A stretch of 7,467 nucleotides of DNA from Thermoanaerobaculia bacterium (GCA_029287645.1 JARFQS010000453.1:1-7467), one strand, 5' to 3'; shown: positions 1 through 5,317, counted from the stretch's first letter. The notes: a model not told the origin generated them from the letters alone. Numbers and translations are program-made.

Positions 1-32
1 CGCCCACCACCGACATCAACCCGCGACTCGAT
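1..32 (+). other. Probable degraded Illumina P5 adapter plus 10-base i5 index (assembly artefact)
   Basis: Bases 1-22 match the last 22 bases of the Illumina P5 oligo at 17 positions. Bases 6-22 alone match 14 of 17 (ACCACCGACATCAACCC here against ACCACCGAGATCTACAC). Bases 23-32 (GCGACTCGAT) sit exactly where a 10-base i5 index would lie, between P5 and the intact Read 1 adapter. Errors are confined to the outermost part, as expected if a short-insert read ran through the adapter with falling quality. The P5 match is an alignment by eye; the index assignment is inferred from position. This stretch should not be treated as genomic. Confidence 0.75.
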
Positions 33-65
33 TCGTCGGCAGCGTCAGATGTGTATAAGAGACAG
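33..65 (+). other. Nextera Read 1 adapter with Tn5 mosaic end (vector/adapter contamination)
   Basis: These 33 bases are an exact copy of the Illumina Nextera Read 1 transposase adapter: TCGTCGGCAGCGTC followed by the 19-base Tn5 mosaic end AGATGTGTATAAGAGACAG (47-65). Genomic sequence starts at base 66. Translated leftward, the adapter gives VSYTHLTLPTN, which makes a false C-terminus on the histidine kinase. Translated rightward it gives MCIRDR, a false N-terminus on a shadow reading frame. Both peptides are familiar contamination signatures in protein databases. The true contig therefore ends at base 66. Confidence 0.98.
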
Positions 66-1767
66 GCTCGACACCCTCCTCGAGAGTCTCGCCGAGGTCG
101 GGAGCCCCCAGCTCGTGCTTCTTGAGCATGCGCTCCGCCGAGAGCCGAATCGGGGTCAGCGGGTTCTTGATCTCGTGTGCGATGCGACGAGCGGCCTCGC
201 TCCAGGCCGCCATCTGCTGGGCCTTGACCAGCTCGGTGAGCTCTTCGAGCACCATCACCCGGCCGCTGACCATGCCGCGGCGATCGCGCATCGTCGTCAC
301 CTTGGCCTCGAAGGTCTTCCAATCATCGCCCAGCATCATGCGGAAGTCCTGGGTGATGCGCCGCGACTGTCCCGCATCCATTTCGAAGAGCGCCACCAGC
401 TTGCCCCTCTCGGGATCGGGCCAGGCCTCTCGCACCGGCCTGCCGATGCAGGAGCCCTCTTCCTGCTGCAGCATGTTGAGAGCGGCTCCGTTGCAGGTCA
501 GCACGATGCCGTCTTCGTCGACCGAGATCACGCCCGCCGCCAGATTCTCCAGGACGGCACCGATCACGGCCCTCTCCTCGGCGAGCCGCTGGTTCGACAT
601 CAGGAGCTCCAGGTTGCTCTCCTCGAGCAGCTCCTTGTTGCGCTGCAGCTCGGCCGTCATGCTGTTGAAGGAGTGCACCAGCACCCCGAGCTCGTCGTCG
701 GCATCGACCTCGACCTGGAAGTCCAGATCGCCTTCGGAGATTCGATTGGTGGCCTCGGCCAGGGCCTGGATGGGTACGGTGATCTGACGGGCCAGGTAGA
801 GGCCGACCCAGGACGAGGCCAGCAGAATCAGCAGCGTGACCATGAGGAAGTTGAGCAGGTAGCCGGCCTCGATCCGGCTCTTGCTGACCTCCAGCTGTCG
901 ATAGCCCTGGTAGGCCTGGATGAGCTGTCGGCTCTTGCTGGCGATGTCGGCGTCGATCAGGGTGCCGGCCACGGTGATGGTGCGGTCTTCGAGAGCGTCC
1001 TCGTCACCGGGTGCGGCCACCGCGGTGAGCAGTAGGCGCTCCTCGCCGCCACCCACACTGACTCTGCGCGTCGCTTCGCTGTTACGCAGGGCCTCGACGA
1101 GAAACCTCTCATCGGGCTCGGGAAGGTCATTGAGCCCCGATTGGGGGTTGAGCAGGGCATGGACGAACTGCGTTCCGTCGTAGACCACCAGGAAGTCGAA
1201 TTCCAGCTCCTCCAACAGCTGTCCCATTCGCCGCTGGACCTGCGGCCTGCGGCGCGGATTGCGAGGGCTCTCCTCTTCGATCTCCCTCAATGCCCGTCCG
1301 GTATCTCGCAGGGCGGTGTCCTCGATCTGGCGAAACAGCTCCTGCGCCACCGCGTGTCCCTGGGTGGCGACTTCCTGCACCGCCGGCTCGTCGAACCAGC
1401 GATCGATCCACCCTTGCAACATGCGGCTTCCGTAGGCGAACAGGAGCAGCACCGGAATCAGGGACAGGCCGATGTAGGTGGCCACCAGCTTGGTCTTGAA
1501 CTTCGATCCGAGGATCCGGTTGTGGCGCTCCATCACCAGCTTGAACAGGTTGCGCGCCAGTACGAACAGAACCGCCAGAATGAGCGTCAGATTGATGTAC
1601 CACAGAACGAAGAGGAGCACCCGGTTGGTGACCAGCTCGTTGGGAAGGTCCTGCCCGCGCTGTGTCAGGTAATAGAGCAGTGACAAGGCGAGCAGCAGAA
1701 TGGCCAACCCACCGATGATCCAACGGGCGTCCTTTCGATAGGCCTGGAATCTTTCGCGCAGTGACAT
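66..1767 (-). CDS. ntrY: NtrY-like membrane sensor histidine kinase, C-terminus missing (cut by adapter)
   Basis: Sensor kinase of the NtrY type, which phosphorylates an NtrX-type response regulator and is linked to nitrogen or redox signalling. The 567 genuine residues show membrane segments at about 16-34, 48-74, 93-112 and 303-326. An extracytoplasmic sensor region of about 190 residues lies between the third and fourth. These are followed by HAMP (about 325-378), a coiled linker (375-400), PAS (about 397-505) and the start of HisKA. The phospho-acceptor motif is H531-E-I-K-N-P, inside ARRIAHEIKNPLTPIRLSAER, which is very typical of NtrY. The ATP-binding domain, roughly the last 180-200 residues of the family, is absent because genomic sequence stops at base 66. 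Residues after 568 (VSYTHLTLPTNRVAG) are translated adapter. The ATG at 1767 lies 26 bases after the DUF4390 stop, so the genes are probably co-transcribed; no clear Shine-Dalgarno is visible. ntrX would be expected next, outside the window. The ntrY assignment rests on architecture, the H-box and the DUF4390 neighbour; the ligand is unknown. Confidence 0.87.
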
Positions 1768-1793
1768 GGGAATCGAGTCGTGTGCTTGTCGCT

Positions 1794-2345
1794 TCAGGGC
1801 TCGGTCGCCGGAGGTCGGAACTTCCTGGTCGTCACCCAGTCGGTCTCGATTCGGGTGGGAATCAACAACATGATGGTGCGCGACCCCAACTTGGCCCTGG
1901 CCTTGATCAGGTAACGAAGATCGGGCTTCAGATCGTGGCTCAGAACGAAGGCCGGAATCGACTCGATCCGGGTCATGGCTTCCTCGAGCTCCTCGCGATT
2001 CCGGGCGATGCGGCTATCGATCAACTTGCCGTCGTGCTTGTAGTTGATGAGGTACTCGCGGGTCACGGCGTTGTACATGGCCATGACTTCCAACTCGCTC
2101 TTGTCGATGCGGTTGTCGGCCCAACGCAAGCGGTCCCGCAGGAGATTGAACTGGTAGGTGAAGCCGGTGGCGAGGCCTGTCTGGATCTGCTCGAAGAGCT
2201 CTTCCGTGAAGGCACCCATCAGCTGGACGCTCACCACGGCCCGCCCCTCGTCGATCTCCAGCTCGGGTTCAGTCAGGTAGGGCTTGTCGGCTGACGAGCC
2301 GAAGAACAGGAAGGCGGTCAGAGCCCAGGTCGTGGAGCGCAACAT
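1794..2345 (-). CDS. DUF4390 family exported protein, partner gene of ntrY
   Basis: A protein of 183 residues starting at the ATG at 2345; an in-frame TTG directly before it (2348) would add one residue. The N-terminus (LRSTTWALTAFLFFGSSA) looks like a signal peptide or single membrane anchor, so the rest is probably periplasmic. The body is a beta-rich stretch (about 25-50), a central region with YQFNLLRDRLRWADNRI (about 63-79), a Y-x-x-x-Y-type segment near REYLINYKHDGK and a helical REELEEAMTRIE stretch. This fits DUF4390, a family of about 190 residues with no established function. In many proteobacteria DUF4390 lies directly upstream of ntrY, and the same order is seen here with a 26-base gap. 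A role in sensing or membrane signalling with NtrY is inference from linkage alone. The family call is from recalled sequence pattern and context. Confidence 0.8.
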   Translation of the reverse strand: MLRSTTWALTAFLFFGSSADKPYLTEPELEIDEGRAVVSVQLMGAFTEELFEQIQTGLATGFTYQFNLLRDRLRWADNRIDKSELEVMAMYNAVTREYLINYKHDGKLIDSRIARNREELEEAMTRIESIPAFVLSHDLKPDLRYLIKARAKLGSRTIMLLIPTRIETDWVTTRKFRPPATEP

Positions 2346-2354
2346 CAACGCTCA

Positions 2355-2381
2355 ACTCTAGCACTGACCGGGTGCGCCCAA
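2355..2381 (-). promoter_or_regulatory. Candidate promoter of the DUF4390-ntrY operon
   Basis: Read leftward, TTGGGC (2381-2376) is followed after 15 bases by an extended -10, TGCTAGAGT (2363-2355). Transcription would begin near 2348, giving an almost leaderless message for the ATG at 2345. The -35 is poor and the spacer short, so only the extended -10 is convincing. The site lies in the 135-base gap between the divergent DUF4390 and smpB genes. Confidence 0.3.
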
Positions 2382-2480
2382 GTGGTGGAAGGCACGATAG
2401 ACTGCCGACGCCTCGGATGCGCTGGGAGCCAGCCGAAACAGCGGTCCCAGAGCTCGAGGCGAGAGGGTCGGACACGTCCC

Positions 2481-2942
2481 ATGGGCAAGGTCAAGTCGAA
2501 GCATCGACAGCTGGCGAGCAATCGTCGGGCACGGCACGACTACCACATCCTGGAACGGATGGAGGCCGGCATCTCTCTGCTCGGCACGGAGGTCAAATCG
2601 GTGCGCAACGGAAAGGTGCAGCTCAAGGACTCCTACGTCGAGATTCGCGAGGCCGAGGCCTGGTTGATCGGTGCGCATATCGGACCCTACAGCCATGGCA
2701 ACCGGCAGAATCACGATCCGGAACGGCCGCGCAAGCTGCTGCTGAATCGCCGCGAGATCGACCGCATCTTCGGGCGCACGACGATCCAGGGCCAGACCTG
2801 CATCCCTCTGGCGGTCTATCTCAAGGGGAATCGGATCAAGGTCGAGATCGCTCTCGCCAAGGGGAAGCGGCTGTACGACAAGCGTCAGGCGGAGAAGGAA
2901 AAGCTGTTGGACAGAGAGGCGCGTGAGGCGATGGGAGAGTAG
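2481..2942 (+). CDS. smpB: SsrA-binding protein SmpB
   Basis: A complete protein of 153 residues, the normal length for the family. SmpB binds the tRNA-like domain of tmRNA and brings it to stalled ribosomes for trans-translation in the cytoplasm. The family pattern runs the full length: NRRARHDYHI (14-23), GTEVKSVRNGKVQLKDSYV (35-53), H66-I-G-P-Y, RKLLLNRREI (84-93), PLAVYLKGNRIKVEIALAKG (99-118) and the basic C-terminal tail KRLYDKRQAEKEKL, which forms a helix in the empty mRNA channel. The ATG at 2481 is chosen because homology starts at MGKVKSKHR; an in-frame ATG at 2382 would add 33 residues unlike any SmpB. A GAGAGGG at 2461-2467 is purine-rich but about 13 bases from the start, so the ribosome site is weak. 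A TAGACT hexamer at 2398-2403 could be a -10, though no good -35 is visible. No ssrA (tmRNA) gene was seen in the window. It converges on the YbjN-like gene. Confidence 0.97.
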   Translation: MGKVKSKHRQLASNRRARHDYHILERMEAGISLLGTEVKSVRNGKVQLKDSYVEIREAEAWLIGAHIGPYSHGNRQNHDPERPRKLLLNRREIDRIFGRTTIQGQTCIPLAVYLKGNRIKVEIALAKGKRLYDKRQAEKEKLLDREAREAMGE

Positions 2943-2956
2943 GGGACAGCCTACTC
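2937..2956. terminator. Inverted repeat spanning both convergent stop codons; weak bidirectional terminator candidate
   Basis: GAGTAGG (2937-2943) and CCTACTC (2950-2956) are perfect 7-base reverse complements around a 6-base loop (GGACAG). The left arm contains the smpB TAG and the right arm contains the YbjN-like TAG in reverse, so the two stops pair with each other. There is no T-run on either side, so efficient intrinsic termination is doubtful. The arrangement suggests a compact shared 3' end. Confidence 0.35.
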
Positions 2957-3445
2957 CTGATCCACCTTGGTGCTGACAGTCGACCGGCGCTTGGCACGTC
3001 CACCTGTATCCTGGATCCTGGCCAGTGCGGTCTGTCCTCCGTACTTCTCGACGATCCGGTCGTCGTAGTCGTCGGAGATGTTGGCCACGGCGGCGATGGC
3101 GCCCAGCAGGTTCTTGCGATCGAGAGTCTTCCCGAACAGGGCGTGCGAAAAGAAGATGTCCTGACCGACGAGTGAGAAGGCCCCGACCGGGAGCTCGTGG
3201 TTGAGCTCGAGCAGGCCCAGAAGGAGCTCTTCCTCGGCCTCGACTCCCTGGGCGCAATAGGCGGTCACCAGAACGATGGTCTCCTCCGGGCCGTAGGGCT
3301 CGGCGGAGACTTCCAGCACGGTACTGCCGTAGCCGACGTAGAAGTGACCGTTCTCCGGATCGAGGTAAGGGTTCTCGAAGAGCTCCAGGAGGTACTTGTG
3401 AACCTCTTCGTGCGTGTGCTCGTGGTGGACGTGTTCGAAGTGCAT
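2951..3445 (-). CDS. YbjN / type III secretion chaperone-like fold protein with His-rich N-terminus
   Basis: A protein of 164 residues, acidic overall and with no signal peptide or membrane segment, so cytoplasmic. The pattern HFYVGYGSTVLEVSAEPYGPEETIVLVTAYCAQGV (strands), then EEELLLGLLELNHELPVGAFSLVGQDIFFSHALFG (helix and strands), then a final helix (KNLLGAIAAVANISDDYDDRIVEKYGG), fits the YbjN/CesT-like fold found in small chaperones and regulators. The assignment is by fold pattern, not a specific orthologue. The first 16 residues carry seven histidines (MHFEHVHHEHTHEEVH), which could bind a metal. The C-terminal 20 residues are basic and probably disordered (GGRAKRRSTVSTK). The ATG at 3445 is the only methionine codon in the frame. 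It has a good GGAGG ribosome site 9 bases upstream, so the His-rich start is probably real. The gene is single, convergent with smpB and divergent from fadL. Its function and partner are unknown. Confidence 0.75.
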   Translation of the reverse strand: MHFEHVHHEHTHEEVHKYLLELFENPYLDPENGHFYVGYGSTVLEVSAEPYGPEETIVLVTAYCAQGVEAEEELLLGLLELNHELPVGAFSLVGQDIFFSHALFGKTLDRKNLLGAIAAVANISDDYDDRIVEKYGGQTALARIQDTGGRAKRRSTVSTKVDQE

Positions 3446-3454
3446 GTCTCGAAG

Positions 3455-3476
3455 CCTCCGCGAGCCTACTCTAACA
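3455..3476 (-). promoter_or_regulatory. Candidate -10 element and ribosome binding site of the YbjN-like gene
   Basis: Read leftward, TGTTAGAGT (3476-3468) is an extended -10 of the same form as that before DUF4390. GGAGG (3459-3455) follows, 9 bases before the ATG at 3445. Transcription would start near 3461, giving a leader of about 16 bases. No convincing -35 is seen at 16-18 bases. The ribosome site is solid and fixes the start; the promoter is tentative. Confidence 0.4.
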
Positions 3477-3533
3477 GTATTGTCGGGGCCTGCACCGAGG
3501 ATTCGATCACAGGGTCGTGACGGCCGGTCGAGT

Positions 3534-3657
3534 GTGGCGCGATTCTAGCGTGCCACCCATCCGGGTGGTTTCGCAGCTACCCGAAAGTGAGGTCATCAAC
3601 CACCCTTCCGAACGTTATGGCTCGACAGCTCCGGCGGGTAATGTCGGGACGTAAAAG
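3534..3657. other. Non-coding region with overlapping, mutually exclusive inverted repeats
   Basis: This is the left part of the 406-base gap (3446-3851). Several perfect or near-perfect stems share arms. Stem A is 3534-3541 with 3549-3556 (GTGGCGCG/CGTGCCAC, one G-U pair). Stem B is CCACCC 3553-3558 with GGGTGG 3563-3568 (loop ATCC). Stem C is GGGTGGTT 3563-3570 with AACCACCC 3598-3605. A GCGGGT (3634-3639) can pair with GCCCGC (3657-3662), which is also the foot of the long hairpin at 3658-3716. A excludes B, and B excludes C. This layout is typical of a switching or multi-stem RNA, but I recognise no known riboswitch core, and the expressed strand is unclear. No plausible gene was found here. 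Confidence 0.5.
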
Positions 3658-3716
3658 CCCGCTGCCCGGAGTGCGGATGTAGGTTCGGAGGGACGTCCGT
3701 CACTCCGGGCGGGGGG
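3658..3716. repeat. Long imperfect stem-loop upstream of the fadL promoter
   Basis: GCCCGGAGTG (3664-3673) and CACTCCGGGC (3701-3710) are perfect 10-base reverse complements. The stem extends outward to 3658 and 3716 with one G-U pair and one mismatch. It continues inward after a single bulged base (3700) through CGGATGT (3674-3680) against ACGTCCG (3693-3699), giving about 22 pairs around a 12-base loop. Read leftward, the stem is followed one base later by TTTT (3656-3653), so it resembles an intrinsic terminator on the minus strand. Read rightward there is no T-run. A terminator facing the YbjN-like gene, a small RNA and a repeated palindromic element are all possible. Confidence 0.55.
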
Positions 3717-3734
3717 AGGGAAGGGCCCTTCCCT
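3717..3734. promoter_or_regulatory. 18-base perfect palindrome abutting the fadL -35 box; operator candidate
   Basis: AGGGAAGGGCCCTTCCCT is its own reverse complement over all 18 bases, and its last T is the first base of the -35 hexamer TTGACT (3734-3739). A dimeric regulator bound here would touch or block the -35 site. The sequence does not match a regulator site I know, including the E. coli FadR consensus. It could also be a simple G/C-tract hairpin. Confidence 0.5.
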
Positions 3735-3762
3735 TGACTTGGAGAGGTCGAAACCCTAGATT
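3734..3762 (+). promoter_or_regulatory. Sigma70-type promoter of fadL
   Basis: TTGACT (3734-3739), a 17-base spacer and TAGATT (3757-3762) give five of six and four of six matches to the consensus hexamers with ideal spacing. The start of transcription should fall near 3769, giving an 82-83 base leader before the ATG at 3852. CTTCGAG (3764-3770) and CTCGAAG (3793-3799) at the front of that leader are reverse complements and may form a 5' hairpin. Confidence 0.75.
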
Positions 3763-3835
3763 GCTTCGAGTCAAGACCCTGAAACCTCTCGCCTCGAAGG
3801 TACCGAGAAGGGAACGATCCACGACGGCCTACACC

Positions 3836-3843
3836 AAGGAGGT
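3836..3843 (+). promoter_or_regulatory. Consensus Shine-Dalgarno site of fadL
   Basis: AAGGAGGT is fully complementary to the 3' end of 16S rRNA and lies 8 bases before the ATG at 3852. It decides in favour of the first of two adjacent ATG codons (3852 and 3855). It is the strongest ribosome site in the window, so fadL is probably well translated. Confidence 0.85.
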
Positions 3844-3851
3844 CTAGTTCA

Positions 3852-5207
3852 ATGATGCTGAAAAAGAGACTGGTATTGGGACTGGGGCTGGCCGGCCTGC
3901 TGTTGTCCGCGGTCGCGCCGCTGCAGGCGGCAGGTTTCGGAATTTTCGAGCACGGTACGAAGGCCATGGGCATGTCGAGCGCCTTCACGGCACAAGCCGA
4001 TGACCCCTCAGCGATGTTCTTCAACGCGGCTGGCATCGCGTTTCAGCACGAGCGTGATTTCATGCTCGGTGTCACCTACATCTTCTCGACCGAGGCGACG
4101 TTCGACGGCGCCGCTCCCTATCCCGGCCCGAACGTCAGCGAGGAGCAGGAGAAGCTGTCGGAGTTTCCGCCCCACTTCTATTGGGTGGAACCGATCAACG
4201 ATCGGATGACGTTCGGTCTCGGCATCAACGCCCCGTTCGGCTTGTCGACGGAGTGGAAGAATCCGGACGACTTCACCGGTCGCTACGTCAGCACGTTCGC
4301 TTCCCTGCAAGCGATCGATGTGAATCCGACGTTCGGCTGGATGGCGACGGACAACTTCGGCATCGGCATCGGGCTCATCGGCCGATTCTCCGAGGTCGAG
4401 CTTCAGAATCGCACCTTCTACAACGTCGGAGTCAATCCGATTCCCGTCTGCCAGGATCCCGACGTGAGTCACCCGCTCTGCGGGCCAGAGATCGCCGCTT
4501 CGACGATCGAGGGGGGTTACGATTATGGTTACGGCTTCAACCTGGGGATCCTGCACAAGTACAACAACAGTTTCTCCTGGGGTCTGTCCTACCGCAGTGG
4601 CATCAGCGTCGAGTACGACGGTGACCTGAACCTGACGCAGATCCTCACGGGTAATCCGGGGCTCGACGGGCTTTTGGGGGCGGTTCTCCCCTTCGGCCAG
4701 ACGCTGAGTGGCACGACCGAGATCGATTTTCCGGACATCGCCAGCCTGGGATTCCATTTCATGGCGTCGCCGACGTTGGGTTTCGAGGTCGACATCAACT
4801 GGGCCGGTTGGAGCTCGTTCGACACTCTGATCATCGAGGTCGATAGTCCGACCCTTCCTGATGGCACTCCGGCTCTCGACGACATTGTCCGCCCTCAGAA
4901 CTGGGACGACTCCTACAACTACCGTCTGGGCATTCACTGGAACAGCAGCGAAGCTTCCCAGTGGCGCTTCGGCTATGTGTATGACGAGACCCCGCAGCCC
5001 ACGGCCGGTGCCAGCCCGCTGCTCCCCGATGCGAATCGGAACGGGTTCAGCTTCGGTTACGGACACACGGGCAACAGCATGACGTGGGACCTGGCGGTCA
5101 TGTACCTGCCGTTCGACTCGAAGACGGTCGAGGGTGAGTCCGACAACTACTACTTCGGTGAGTACAATCAGACCGCTTGGTTGGTCGGAGTGTCGGTCGG
5201 TTTCTAG
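3852..5207 (+). CDS. fadL: FadL/OmpP1/TodX family outer-membrane transport protein
   Basis: A beta-barrel channel that lets hydrophobic compounds such as long-chain fatty acids or aromatics cross the outer membrane. It has 451 residues, normal for the family. A signal peptide (MMLKKRLVLGLGLAGLLLSA...) probably ends at LQA26, leaving AGFGIFEHGTKAMGMSSAFT. That start matches mature FadL proteins, whose N-terminal plug runs into the barrel. The following DDPSAMFFNAAGIAF corresponds to the family's conserved DDAS...NPA segment. The rest alternates aromatic and small residues in repeated strands (for example YGFNLGILHKYNNSFSWGLS). The chain ends in VGVSVGF, with the C-terminal phenylalanine expected for outer-membrane insertion. 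The only two cysteines, C200 and C210, sit close together in a variable loop and could form a disulfide. It has its own promoter, ribosome site and terminator, so it is monocistronic. The substrate cannot be told from sequence; no fatty-acid oxidation genes adjoin it. Confidence 0.9.
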   Translation: MMLKKRLVLGLGLAGLLLSAVAPLQAAGFGIFEHGTKAMGMSSAFTAQADDPSAMFFNAAGIAFQHERDFMLGVTYIFSTEATFDGAAPYPGPNVSEEQEKLSEFPPHFYWVEPINDRMTFGLGINAPFGLSTEWKNPDDFTGRYVSTFASLQAIDVNPTFGWMATDNFGIGIGLIGRFSEVELQNRTFYNVGVNPIPVCQDPDVSHPLCGPEIAASTIEGGYDYGYGFNLGILHKYNNSFSWGLSYRSGISVEYDGDLNLTQILTGNPGLDGLLGAVLPFGQTLSGTTEIDFPDIASLGFHFMASPTLGFEVDINWAGWSSFDTLIIEVDSPTLPDGTPALDDIVRPQNWDDSYNYRLGIHWNSSEASQWRFGYVYDETPQPTAGASPLLPDANRNGFSFGYGHTGNSMTWDLAVMYLPFDSKTVEGESDNYYFGEYNQTAWLVGVSVGF

Positions 5208-5226
5208 GTAGATCGACTTCGGTCTC

Positions 5227-5244
5227 GAGCGCGACGTCGCGCTC
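5227..5244. repeat. 18-base perfect palindrome in the fadL-uvrA gap
   Basis: GAGCGCGACGTCGCGCTC equals its own reverse complement. It is flanked by GGTC (5221-5224) and GACC (5247-5250), which can also pair, so an imperfect hairpin of about 30 bases is possible. It begins 20 bases after the fadL stop and lies just ahead of the terminator. It could stabilise the fadL 3' end or bind a dimeric regulator of uvrA. The sequence does not look like an E. coli or Bacillus LexA box. Confidence 0.5.
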
Positions 5245-5261
5245 CGGACCTTCGTTTCGAG

Positions 5262-5294
5262 AAGTGGGCTGGTAGACTCCAGCCCACTTTTTTT
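5262..5294 (+). terminator. Rho-independent terminator of fadL
   Basis: AAGTGGGCTGG (5262-5272) and CCAGCCCACTT (5279-5289) form a perfect 11-base stem around the loop TAGACT, followed by an unbroken run of seven T residues (5288-5294). It lies 54 bases after the fadL stop and ends 23 bases before the uvrA ATG. It therefore separates the two genes, and uvrA needs its own promoter. The loop and preceding bases also read TGGTAGACT, which resembles an extended -10. Confidence 0.92.
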
Positions 5295-5317
5295 GTCAGT
5301 GCCGTTTCTCGAGATCC

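Noticed and set aside
2382..2480. An in-frame ATG at 2382 that would add 33 residues to SmpB
   Set aside because: The extra residues have no SmpB character, and family homology starts at MGKVKSKHR from 2481. The upstream part overlaps the promoter region.
2358..3257. A 299-codon leftward frame across smpB and the smpB-YbjN junction
   Set aside because: It covers smpB and part of the YbjN-like gene in the wrong frame and is arginine/alanine-rich shadow sequence.
3534..3716. A known riboswitch (guanidine-I, c-di-GMP-I or cobalamin)
   Set aside because: GGGACGTAAAAGCCC at 3646-3660 resembles short parts of guanidine-I and c-di-GMP-I cores. The other conserved blocks are missing and the apparent fadL promoter is downstream.
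3591..3720. An integron attC site
   Set aside because: The region has inverted repeats and a GTTAT, but no matching RYYYAAC/GTTRRRY core pair.
2346..3851. A tmRNA (ssrA) gene near smpB
   Set aside because: I found no acceptor-stem/T-arm end with CCA or tag-peptide frame in the flanking non-coding sequence.
3596..4036. A 146-codon leftward frame over the fadL leader and signal peptide
   Set aside because: It is antisense to the fadL promoter, leader and start, with no ribosome site or recognisable domain.
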